A stretch of DNA of 46,766 nucleotides from Treponema sp. (GCA_024695625.1 JAILHV010000002.1:1-46766); one strand, 5' to 3'; positions 41,184 through 46,766 are shown, counted from the stretch's first letter. Program-made: numbers and translations. The notes: generated from the letters alone by a model not told the origin.

Positions 41184-41558
41184 ATGAACGATATACACGA
41201 ATCTGGAGAGGACTACCTCGAGGCAATCTTGTGCCTAAAAGAAGAGAACGGAATTGCCCGCTCTGTAGACGTTGCCCGCAGACTGAATGTGTCAAAGCCC
41301 AGCGTAAGCCGTGCAATGAGCATTCTGGAAGAAAAGGGCTACGTCTTTGTAGGCAAGATAGGTTCCCTGGAACTTACGGAAGAGGGAAAGAGGCTCGCTG
41401 ACGAAATCTATGCCCGGCATGTGCTGCTTACGAGATTCCTTCAGAAGATAACCGGTGTTAGCGAAGAACAGGCCGAAGTGAATGCGTGCAAAATCGAGCA
41501 CGACATAGACGACGACGTTAAGCGTGGCATAGAAAAATGGATGAAGGAAAACAGCTAA
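41184..41558 (+). CDS. DtxR/MntR-family metal-dependent transcriptional repressor
   Basis: This 124-residue regulator has a winged helix over residues 5-65 ('ARSVDVARRLNVSKPSVSRA' is the helix-turn-helix) and a dimerisation domain with metal ligands. It has no SH3 domain, as in MntR. Aligned by eye to B. subtilis MntR, the ligands are Asp and Glu in 'GEDYLEAI', His in 'ARHVLLTRF', and 'NACKIEHDI'. The last segment has Cys where MntR has Glu99, and this Cys matches Cys102 of DtxR ('ACRWEH'). A response to Fe(II) rather than Mn(II) is therefore possible. GGAGG lies before the ATG. It may be co-transcribed with ilvB. Confidence 0.85.
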   Translation: MNDIHESGEDYLEAILCLKEENGIARSVDVARRLNVSKPSVSRAMSILEEKGYVFVGKIGSLELTEEGKRLADEIYARHVLLTRFLQKITGVSEEQAEVNACKIEHDIDDDVKRGIEKWMKENS

Positions 41559-42046
41559 AAAAATTACTGTTTTTTATATTCACGCCTCTGCTTGTCTTTG
41601 CGCTTGCCGCAGCCGTCTTTTTGTTCATCGTAAATAAGGCATCCCCGGACGGCATGCTAAGAAGCCGCTTTGACTCAAAGACCTGGATGGAGCTTCGCCT
41701 GGGGGAGGAGCTCCACTTCGACGTCGAAAACAAAACCGACCGCTCCTTCATGATGATAGCCATGTGCGGCACAAAAAGCCACATCTTTACGGTAACGCCA
41801 TCTTCCCACGCAATCTACACCCCCCTTTTTAGAATCCCGTCCAGCAAAGTGGAACTCGAAAAAGTTTACCTCCATTTTATTGACGAGCAGAGCATCCTCT
41901 TGCAAGACCCCGTTGAACTTTTTATTCCCCTCACCGCATCCGACGGTTCCCTTTTTCCCTACAGCGCTTACGGTGACCTTACCTGCGAAGCCATGCTAAT
42001 GGAAGCCACCGACGGTGCATTCATGGCCGCCTACATTGCAGACTAA
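41537..42046 (+). CDS. Single-pass membrane protein with beta-rich periplasmic domain, unknown
   Basis: This 169-residue protein begins 22 nt inside the regulator gene, so translation is coupled. One TM lies at residues about 8-31 ('LLFFIFTPLLVFALAAAVFL'). The outside part reads as a small beta sandwich ('LRLGEELHFDVENKTDRSFM', 'THIFTVTPSSHAIYTPLFR'-like strands, 'VYLHFIDEQSILLQDPVELF'). No family is recognised. The operon position behind a metal regulator is suggestive but not proof of a link to metals. Confidence 0.6.
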   Translation: MDEGKQLKKLLFFIFTPLLVFALAAAVFLFIVNKASPDGMLRSRFDSKTWMELRLGEELHFDVENKTDRSFMMIAMCGTKSHIFTVTPSSHAIYTPLFRIPSSKVELEKVYLHFIDEQSILLQDPVELFIPLTASDGSLFPYSAYGDLTCEAMLMEATDGAFMAAYIAD

Positions 42047-42062
42047 ATCTTTCTTGCCCGCA

Positions 42063-42112
42063 TCCCGAACAAGCAACCGTCATCCGGAACAAGCAACCGT
42101 CATCCGGATCAG
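42063..42112. repeat. Short tandem repeat, 20-bp unit
   Basis: ACAAGCAACCGTCATCCGGA occurs twice in tandem, preceded and followed by partial units. The CATCCGGA...TCCGGAT ends can pair. There are too few units for anything but a local duplication. Confidence 0.7.
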
Positions 42113-42139
42113 CAACCGCATCCATAACCAGTGACCGTC

Positions 42140-42345
42140 ATCCTGAACTTGATTCAGGATCTGTAAATCTTTGCAACTTTTTTGAATTCTCTGGACGGTA
42201 ATTTCCCCGCTCTACCATTTTATTCTTACTCTAACCCGACCGAAAGTTTTCTTTCGTCACCGCCGTTCCGCCCTTCGCTAACGCTCATACCGCCCTCCGT
42301 GCGGTACTGCCGGGGCTCCATGGCGGCGTAGGCTGGTGCGGGTGC
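42140..42345. repeat. Palindromic repeats: ATCCTGAACTTGATTCAGGAT and C-family block
   Basis: ATCCTGAA-CTTGA-TTCAGGAT (42140-42160) is a palindrome type seen in many unrelated bacteria. It is followed by TCTACCATTTTATTCTTACT (about 42209) and CACCGCCGTTCCGCCCTTC...GGGGCTCCATGGCGGCGTA, shared with 17045-17120, and GGCTGGTGCGG, shared with 38655. Together with the promoter at 42384 these fill the 489-bp gap; nothing codes here. Confidence 0.6.
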
Positions 42346-42383
42346 TTTTGAAAACACACATTCTATTCCATCACAAGCAACCC

Positions 42384-42411
42384 TTGAAAACTTTCCAAAA
42401 TTTGATATTAT
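42384..42411 (+). promoter_or_regulatory. Promoter reading into cassette cluster 3
   Basis: TTGAAA, a 16-nt spacer and TATTAT. It lies about 85 nt upstream of the first cassette boundary and is correctly oriented to express the whole cluster, as a resident promoter next to an integration point would be. Confidence 0.55.
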
Positions 42412-42496
42412 AAAAAGCATAAGGCATTTGCTGTAACAGCTTGTGCCTGCTCTTTCTGCTACCATAAAATTTGGTGGCGGATATGGGGAATTTATT

Positions 42497-42525
42497 TTAT
42501 GTGGACGCCCGCTACTTGGGGTACT
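42497..42525 (+). other. Left boundary of cassette cluster 3 (R' box and cassette leader)
   Basis: TTATGTGGACGCCCGCTACT followed by TGGGGTAC begins directly after non-cassette DNA. The base before the boundary is T rather than the usual G, so the ancestral target either lacked it or has mutated. A weak ACCATAAAATTTGG at 42462 could be the left partner of TTATTTTATGT. Confidence 0.5.
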
Positions 42526-42535
42526 TGGAGAAAAG

Positions 42536-43405
42536 ATGAAAAAGAATTTTTTATTAGTATTTATGCTAGCCTTTTGCAATTTATTATTCGGATTAAGCAG
42601 TGACTATTTTCAAAAAAATAAAAATATTGATATTTTATATGTAAACTCGCCGGAAGGTTTGCGTGTCAGGGATAATGCCTCTCTTAATTCAAAAAAAATC
42701 GAAACCTTATATGACAGAATGGTTGTAAAAGTTGTTTCAATTGGAAGTGAAGCTGTAATTGATGGAATAAAATCTAACTGGGTTCAAATTCTTCTTCCTG
42801 TTGAAACCATTAATAAAGGAAGAAATGTATACGGCTGGGTTTTTGGTGGTTATTTAACAGATAAATTATCAGCCTTTTCAACCGAAAAGTGGTCTGATGC
42901 CGATTTACAAAGATATCTATGCAGATTTCCATGGGTTTACGGTAGGGATTGCAGGGAATTTTCTGCTGATGGAACTTATCATTATTTATTTCTGGAGGCT
43001 GCTGGCTCTGGAAAAGGAAGCTATTCAGCATCAATGAAAAATAAAAGTATAACTGTATATGTTTCCTATGAAGCTATAGATTATGTAGGCCCGGAACAAA
43101 AAGAAATCTATAAAATTATAAGAATAAACGAAGATTCTCTGGTATTAAATATAAACGGTGAAGAAGTTAAGCTTGTACCGGCTTTTACACATGGATCTTT
43201 CTCAAGCTATATTTCTGACGAAAAATTTCCTTCCTTTGTCCTCTCGTCAATGAACGCATTGCGTTATTCTTTTGTAACATCATTGATAAATAATTTGCCT
43301 TCTGAAAACAAAAAGGCTTGTTGGCCCAACCTTATAAAAATGGGAATTCGCTTAGATGATCCAGAATATATAAATGAATATAATAAAACATGGAATAATC
43401 AATAA
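42536..43405 (+). CDS. Secreted SH3-domain protein (cassette copy)
   Basis: This 289-residue protein has signal peptide MKKNFLLVFMLAFCNLLFGL. The SH3b domain reads 'YVNSPEGLRVRDNASLNSKK', 'LYDRMVVKVVSIG', 'SNWVQILLP', 'GWVFGGYLTDKL', colinear with the chromosomal copy at 29960-30781 ('GLRVRDSASLSAKK', 'VYDRMKVKVVELG', 'GWVFGGYLSDKL'). Similarity continues through the C-terminal beta domain. Codon choice here is much more AT-rich. The start is ATG 42536; the tracked start at 42443 reads through the cassette leader. It is the first gene of cluster 3, ending two bases before the half attC-like site. Confidence 0.75.
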   Translation: MKKNFLLVFMLAFCNLLFGLSSDYFQKNKNIDILYVNSPEGLRVRDNASLNSKKIETLYDRMVVKVVSIGSEAVIDGIKSNWVQILLPVETINKGRNVYGWVFGGYLTDKLSAFSTEKWSDADLQRYLCRFPWVYGRDCREFSADGTYHYLFLEAAGSGKGSYSASMKNKSITVYVSYEAIDYVGPEQKEIYKIIRINEDSLVLNINGEEVKLVPAFTHGSFSSYISDEKFPSFVLSSMNALRYSFVTSLINNLPSENKKACWPNLIKMGIRLDDPEYINEYNKTWNNQ

Positions 43406-43406
43406 C

Positions 43407-43437
43407 GCATAATAAACCTTCAAAGCCGAAAGGAGGC
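43407..43437 (+). other. Left half of an attC-like site
   Basis: GCATAATAA and CCTTCAAAGCCG keep the order and spacing of the left outer and inner boxes, but the expected right half (CGGTTTAA...GTTATGT) is absent. A perfect hairpin takes over instead. The cassette was either fused to the next one or lost its distal boxes by deletion. Confidence 0.55.
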
Positions 43438-43455
43438 CAAGCCTCCTTTCTTTTG
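43428..43455 (+). terminator. Rho-independent terminator
   Basis: GAAAGGAGGC (43428-43437), loop CAA, GCCTCCTTTC (43441-43450), a perfect 10-bp stem, then TTTTG. It is built into the half attC-like site and separates the SH3 gene from the toxin-antitoxin operon. Confidence 0.75.
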
Positions 43456-43458
43456 TTC

Positions 43459-43488
43459 TTGACGGTTACTATAAAATATCGGATAATA
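43459..43488 (+). promoter_or_regulatory. Promoter of the toxin-antitoxin operon
   Basis: TTGACG, an 18-nt spacer and GATAAT. It lies immediately upstream of the palindromic operator. The module thus carries its own promoter, as TA cassettes in integrons usually do. Confidence 0.6.
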
Positions 43489-43490
43489 TA

Positions 43491-43510
43491 TTTCGTAAAA
43501 TCTTACGAAA
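43491..43510. promoter_or_regulatory. Palindromic operator of the toxin-antitoxin operon
   Basis: TTTCGTAA-AATC-TTACGAAA is a perfect 8-bp inverted repeat that overlaps the expected transcription start. It is the likely binding site of the antitoxin, which is the usual autorepressor in this family. Confidence 0.65.
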
Positions 43511-43525
43511 CTTTTAGGGGTGTTT

Positions 43526-43771
43526 ATGATTACAATAAAACCAGTTTCAGATTTGCGAAATTATAACAAAGTTTTGCAGGATGTAGCAGATGAATCTCCA
43601 GTTTTCCTCACAAAAAATGGACGGGGTTGCTATGCAGTAATATCAATAAAAGATTATGAAAAGCTTACTGCTACAAAAACCTTGTTTGCGGAACTAAAAA
43701 AAGGAGAAGATTCAGCAAAAGAAAAGGGGTGGCTTAGCACAAAAGATGTTCGTGCAATGGTAGGGCTTTGA
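43526..43771 (+). CDS. Phd/YefM-family antitoxin
   Basis: This 81-residue protein follows the Phd/YefM fold: 'MITIKPVSDLRNYNKVLQDV' (N-terminal DNA-binding and dimer part), 'ESPVFLTKNGRGCYAVISIK' and 'DYEKL', followed by an acidic/basic C-terminal helix ('LFAELKKGEDSAKEKGWLST') that would wrap the toxin. It should repress its own operon and neutralise the adjacent RelE/ParE-type toxin. AGGGG precedes ATG 43526. It overlaps the toxin start as TGATG, the typical layout for coupled TA genes. Confidence 0.85.
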   Translation: MITIKPVSDLRNYNKVLQDVADESPVFLTKNGRGCYAVISIKDYEKLTATKTLFAELKKGEDSAKEKGWLSTKDVRAMVGL

Positions 43772-44085
43772 TGTTTAAAGTAGACGTTTCTCCATAGGCG
43801 GCAGAAGATTTGCTCGAAATAAAAAACTACATCGAAAATGAATTGCTGAATCCAATCGCGGCACACAATACTGTAGAGAAAATTGTAGAAACCTATGAAG
43901 ATTTAGCAAACTATCCAGAAATAGGGATTCCTGTAGAAAGATATGTTTATTTTCCAACAGAGTATAAATTTGTGCTTGCGAATAATTATTCAATTTTTTA
44001 CAGAATAGAAGGGGAATTTGTAAGAGTAATCAGAATAATGTATTCAAGACGAGATTTTGTAAGAATCTTGTTTGGAGAAGATTAA
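43771..44085 (+). pseudogene. RelE/ParE-family toxin interrupted by an amber codon at position 9
   Basis: Read from ATG 43771 the frame is MFKVDVSP-stop-AAEDLLEIKNYIENELLN through 'YEDLANYPEIGIPVERYVYF', 'YKFVLANNYSIFYRIEGEFV' and 'VIRIMYSRRDFVRILFGED'. That is a complete RelE/ParE toxin apart from TAG at 43795-43797, probably from CAG (SP-Q-AAEDL is the family consensus). The active-region features (R-x-Y near the end, 'YSRRDF') are intact. Without suppression the toxin is cut off. Re-initiation at TTG 43810, with AGGCGG about 10 nt upstream, would give a protein lacking beta strand 1. The ORF track lists only that shorter form. Confidence 0.75.
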
Positions 44086-44089
44086 AATC

Positions 44090-44156
44090 ACATAACAAGT
44101 AGCTCAAAGCCGCCGGCGCAGTAGGGTCTCGTTGCGGTTTAACTACATAGTTATGT
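44090..44156 (+). other. attC-like site (best preserved), cluster 3
   Basis: This 67-bp site has outer boxes ACATAACAA (44090-44098) and TAGTTATGT (44148-44156). The inner arms GTAGCTCAAAGCCGC and GCGGTTTAACTAC pair as CCGC/GCGG, AAA/TTT and GTAG/CTAC, leaving a G between AAA and CCG and C bases further out unpaired. Unpaired bases on one arm are the strand-selection feature of attC sites. It starts 5 nt after the toxin stop and leads into GGACGCCCGCACTGGGGCGC. Confidence 0.8.
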
Positions 44157-44190
44157 GGACGCCCGCACTGGGGCGCTTAGGAAGAAAAAA

Positions 44191-45375
44191 ATGAAAAAAA
44201 TATTATCAATTTTTACCGTATTGTTTTGTATTTTACAAATTTCTTATACAGAAGCTCCGGAACTCAAAAACATGATGCCAAACAGCTGGCAGAAATTAAC
44301 AAGACTTTCAGGTGCAGAAGAAAAAGATTTCTTTCAGAAATCAGAAGTCAGAACTGCAATTCAAAGTATTGATGATTCTTTTTTTAGTGAGACCAAAATA
44401 GAAGAAAAATATTATCAGGTTTTTACAGAAACTGATTGCGGAATACAGTTCTACAGGTTTTTGATTAGTAATATTCCGTTAGAAGAAGGATATACGAGAG
44501 AATATAAGAATAAAACACTAACCAATGAAGAATGCTCGAAAATGCAGAAAAAAGAGGAATGTATCTGGCAGATAGTGTTTTTGAAAAATAAAAAAAATGA
44601 ACTTCAAAAAATCCTTATTCGCCCTTATGCTGAATATTGGGCATCGCAGGGAGCGGATGAAGGATACACATTTAATGATTTAATGATAAAACCACTTAAT
44701 AAAAATGAAATAGGCTTTTTTATTACAGAAATAAGTGTTGCGTTTACAGTAGACAGAAAACGATGGGACCAAAACATTGTTCCAGTCTATTATAATACCT
44801 GTAAAAATCAAATTGCAGCAGCGAATGATATTGATTTTGCAAGATATAAAATTAAAGAAAATATTGTATCTGCCTGGAGCAAAGATGGAGTAAGCATTCA
44901 GGCTTCAGCCTGTCTTTTTGATTCAAAATGCCCATTCAAATACAGCATACAAAATGCTTTTGACGGAAATCCGGCTACAAGTTATGTGGAAAATACGGAA
45001 GATGATTTTATGAAAATTGAATTTAGTGGTTTTAAATCTATGTTTTCTAAAAAAGTTAATTTAGCAATTATTAATGGATATGCACTGAATGAAAAATATT
45101 ATTATGCAAATAATCGAATTATAGTTCTAAATGCAAATAGTTATAAAGTTAATAATGAAAAGACAGAATTAATACAAAGAGAACCAATTCAATTAGACTT
45201 GAAGGATGGAATACATAAATATCAAACAGTATGTTTTGATTACAATAATCGTGTTGGCTCATTCTCTTTTAGCGTAGCTAAAATTATCAAAGGCAATTCT
45301 TATAATGATACATGTATAGCAGAATTGAATTTAAAAGAATCAAACAACTTTGTATTTGGAGACTTTGATGAGTGA
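44191..45375 (+). CDS. Cassette-encoded secreted protein with NADase-type glycan-binding-like domain
   Basis: This 394-residue protein has signal peptide MKKILSIFTVLFCILQISYT. Residues about 245-390 contain 'FKYSIQNAFDGNPATSYVEN', 'LAIINGYALNEKYYYANNRI' and 'HKYQTVCFDYNNRVGSFSFS'. This is the discoidin-like pattern (variable loop 'AFDGNPATSYVE', then 'INGYA...YYxNNRI') also seen in the chromosomal gene at 5080. The N-terminal half is not recognised. The start is ATG 44191; a 13-codon mini-ORF that begins in the R' box ends exactly on it (ATGA). The gene overlaps the next one by 8 nt, so this cassette carries two genes. Confidence 0.65.
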   Translation: MKKILSIFTVLFCILQISYTEAPELKNMMPNSWQKLTRLSGAEEKDFFQKSEVRTAIQSIDDSFFSETKIEEKYYQVFTETDCGIQFYRFLISNIPLEEGYTREYKNKTLTNEECSKMQKKEECIWQIVFLKNKKNELQKILIRPYAEYWASQGADEGYTFNDLMIKPLNKNEIGFFITEISVAFTVDRKRWDQNIVPVYYNTCKNQIAAANDIDFARYKIKENIVSAWSKDGVSIQASACLFDSKCPFKYSIQNAFDGNPATSYVENTEDDFMKIEFSGFKSMFSKKVNLAIINGYALNEKYYYANNRIIVLNANSYKVNNEKTELIQREPIQLDLKDGIHKYQTVCFDYNNRVGSFSFSVAKIIKGNSYNDTCIAELNLKESNNFVFGDFDE

Positions 45376-45705
45376 ATCATATAAACGAAATTTAGCAGTA
45401 CCGTTTTTTACACAGAGAGACAATACATATGTTTGGCAACAAATAGATTCTGATACAAATTTAAAAAAGGTCCAAAATATCCAATGGCCTGGCGGACTTG
45501 TAATATAACAAGTCTCTGTATGATTCTTCATTATTGGGGCTTAACAGAAGAAACTCCAAATCAGATGGTAGAAAAAATTTTTGCAAAGAAACAAGAAGGT
45601 GAAGGAGCGAATGCAAAATGGGGCTGGTTATATGAAGCAAATAGTGATTCAGCACTTACGGGGGCTTCACGACTTGAAAATTGGGCAATAGTTTGTAGTT
45701 TATAG
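45368..45705 (+). pseudogene. Truncated, frameshifted C39-like peptidase domain
   Basis: Frame one from ATG 45368 reads MSESYKRNLAVPFFTQRDNT and so on to 'DTNLKK', then runs to a stop at 45508. Frame two carries 'PMAWRTCNITSLCMILHYWG' and 'LTEETPNQMVEKIF', the Cys-containing helix of C39-like peptidases (Peptidase_C39_2). A single -1 shift at A_AAA_AAG (45463-45469) joins them into about 112 residues. The protein still ends before the catalytic His and Asp expected in this family, 7 nt ahead of the attC-like site. It is either a decayed gene or a frameshift-expressed fragment. It overlaps the previous gene by 8 nt. Confidence 0.55.
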
Positions 45706-45711
45706 AAAATC

Positions 45712-45776
45712 ACATAACAAAGCTTCAAAGCCGACAAACCGGTCAAGCCGGTTGGCGGTTTAAGCAATTGATATGG
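45712..45776 (+). other. attC-like site, last of cluster 3
   Basis: This 65-bp site has left outer box ACATAACAA (45712-45720). Inner arms GCTTCAAAGCCG and CGGTTTAAGC pair with exactly two bases (C and G) left out of the left arm. The central hairpin is AACCGG/CCGGTT. The right outer box is TTGATATGG instead of TTGTTATGT; it diverges exactly after the G where recombination would cut, as expected where the last cassette meets non-cassette DNA. Confidence 0.75.
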
Positions 45777-46042
45777 TGAGCCAAAAGTCAATATGTAAAA
45801 AACAGAAAAGGAACAGTGTCCGGGCTTGTCCGGTAGTGACCACTATGATATTCGTGCATAGGCCGAGGCCCGCTCCAGGTCAATGATCCGCCGTAGAACC
45901 CTTCTGCTATGTTAACAGGAATCAGATTCTGAAAATCAGAAAATGTCCTAAAACTGGTTTCGAAGATGGTTGTTTATGTACTGCAATCCCCGAATCACTT
46001 TGTCCCCTTCCTGATAAATCCTGAAAATACCGAAGCAAAAAT
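45777..46042 (-). other. Non-coding end of an IS110-family element (possible bridge-RNA region)
   Basis: The 266 bp between the last attC-like site and the transposase stop contain no open frame of note. They do contain compact inverted repeats: CCGG-GCTTGT-CCGG (45819-45832 region), GGCC-GA-GGCC, and TTCTGA-AAA-TCAGAA near 45930. IS110 elements of the IS1111 group carry a long non-coding 3' end that encodes the bridge RNA guiding integration. The position fits that, but the exact IS end cannot be fixed here because the other end is outside the window. Confidence 0.4.
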
Positions 46043-46766
46043 TCACTGAATATGATTCGTCATTATTCCCCATGCAAAACATGCAAGCTCCCTTGCGCAT
46101 GCGACAGCCGCCTTGTTGTAGTTCAGTCCCCTAATCTCAAGCTTCCTCATCCTAGACTTTATCCTTAACGCAGCCCTGTCCGCATAGTTTATGATTTCAG
46201 ACTTCATTCCTTCCTGTCTTGCCAGAAGCCTCCTTGACTTCTGACCGTGCGATAAAGCTGTCGCCCTCTTTATCGATTTTGCCGACTCCACAAGAAGATG
46301 CCGCAGGTTCTGATTTCCCTGCTTCGTTATTCCCACGCTGTTTCCGACCGAAAGCCCGCTGTCATGGCGGCCTGGAATGAGTCCCGTGTAGCTTGCGAAT
46401 TCCTTTGCCGACTTAAAGCGGTTAAAGTCTCCTGTTTCCGCTATCAGACTGATTGCCGTAACAGTGTCAATTCCGGAAATGCACTTGAGCTTTTTTACAC
46501 CTTCAGAAATTTCCTTGTCTCCTTCAAGCTCCTTGAGCTTTGCATTCAACTGTTCCAGACGCTGGATTTGACGTGAGACCTCGCTGACATATTCCTCAAA
46601 GCAATACGTCAGGTAATCTGATGCAAAAGTGACAGTCTTAAGCCATGTAAAAAATTTCACTGTCCAATAAGATTCCCTTCCGCCGCCCGGATACGAAATT
46701 CCGTGATAGAGTAAAAATGACAGAAGGTTCTGCTTTGCCTTCTTGCAGCTTTTCAACACGCTGGCA
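46043..46766 (-). CDS. IS110-family transposase, C-terminal part (5' end outside window)
   Basis: The frame is open to the window edge; GTG 46759 in the track is an internal codon, since ASVLKSCKKAKQ reads through it. Residues after the coiled coil ('YVSEVSRQIQRLEQLNAKLK') show the IS116/IS110/IS902 C-terminal domain: 'LKCISGIDTVTAISLIAETG', 'FASYTGLIPGRHDSG', 'ITKQGNQNLRHLLVESA', and a tail 'RGLNYNKAAVACARELACFA'. The N-terminal RuvC-like DEDD half is not in the window. IS110 enzymes act with a non-coding bridge RNA and leave no target duplication. Confidence 0.85.
   Translation of the reverse strand, partial: ASVLKSCKKAKQNLLSFLLYHGISYPGGGRESYWTVKFFTWLKTVTFASDYLTYCFEEYVSEVSRQIQRLEQLNAKLKELEGDKEISEGVKKLKCISGIDTVTAISLIAETGDFNRFKSAKEFASYTGLIPGRHDSGLSVGNSVGITKQGNQNLRHLLVESAKSIKRATALSHGQKSRRLLARQEGMKSEIINYADRAALRIKSRMRKLEIRGLNYNKAAVACARELACFAWGIMTNHIQ

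Noticed and set aside
42063-42112. Possible CRISPR-like repeats
   Set aside because: Only two full 20-bp units are directly tandem, with no spacers and no cas genes.

Overview
The window looks like spirochaete chromosome, most likely a host-associated Treponema. The reasons are many lipoproteins and secreted beta-rich proteins with no known name, class III cyclases with large periplasmic sensors, an adenylate cyclase / FecR-like / outer-membrane-barrel operon resembling the one I recall from T. pallidum (TP0485-TP0483), moderate GC, and dense intergenic palindromic repeats. Species is not assignable by eye. I see no rRNA, tRNA or CRISPR array.

Layout. 1-3.0 kb: start of a membrane protein (minus), an MFS transporter, a TIGR04076-like protein and a formylglycine-generating-enzyme-like (FGE) lipoprotein. 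3.3-6.5 kb: a D12-class adenine DNA methyltransferase and a secreted glycan-binding-like protein. 6.6-9.2 kb: FIRST CASSETTE CLUSTER (FGE-like lipoprotein, flavodoxin-fold fusion, small secreted protein). 9.2-10.1 kb: a secreted protein. 10.4-17 kb: adenylate cyclase, FecR-domain protein and outer-membrane barrel, translationally overlapped. 17.2-18.2 kb: a lipoprotein (minus). 18.7-23 kb: propeller-sensor adenylate cyclase coupled to an orphan UrtA/AmiC-like binding lipoprotein. 23.7-25.7 kb: zinc-ribbon membrane protein and TPM-domain protein. 25.8-27.7 kb: SECOND CASSETTE CLUSTER, followed by AT-rich accessory genes (unknown protein, GNAT, GNAT remnant) and two secreted proteins to 30.8 kb. 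30.8-32.8 kb: M23-like and beta-propeller pair (minus). 33.4-42 kb: DUF4153-like membrane protein, citrate synthase, mnmA, a decayed Rpn-type nuclease, ilvB, a DtxR/MntR regulator and a small membrane protein. 42.5-45.8 kb: THIRD CASSETTE CLUSTER (SH3 protein, toxin-antitoxin pair, glycan-binding-like protein, broken C39 peptidase), abutting a partial IS110-family element that runs off the window.

The main result is that short structured sites of 63-67 bp, with inverted outer boxes ACATAACAA/TTGTTATGT and inner boxes of the type TTCAAAGCCG/CGGTTTAA, separate AT-rich genes in three places. The inner boxes pair only if one or two bases on one side bulge out, which is the hallmark of integron attC sites. 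No integron integrase is in the window, so these are clusters of attC sites lacking an integrase (CALIN-like), all in the same orientation and scattered between ordinary chromosomal genes. Several cassette genes are paralogues of chromosomal genes elsewhere in the same window.

The second result is an intergenic element of about 100-150 nt built from three hairpins in fixed order and spacing. It occurs at least five times, on both strands, and its stems change in compensating ways. The third is a set of promoters whose -10 box ends exactly 6 nt before the ATG, which predicts leaderless mRNAs for at least four genes.
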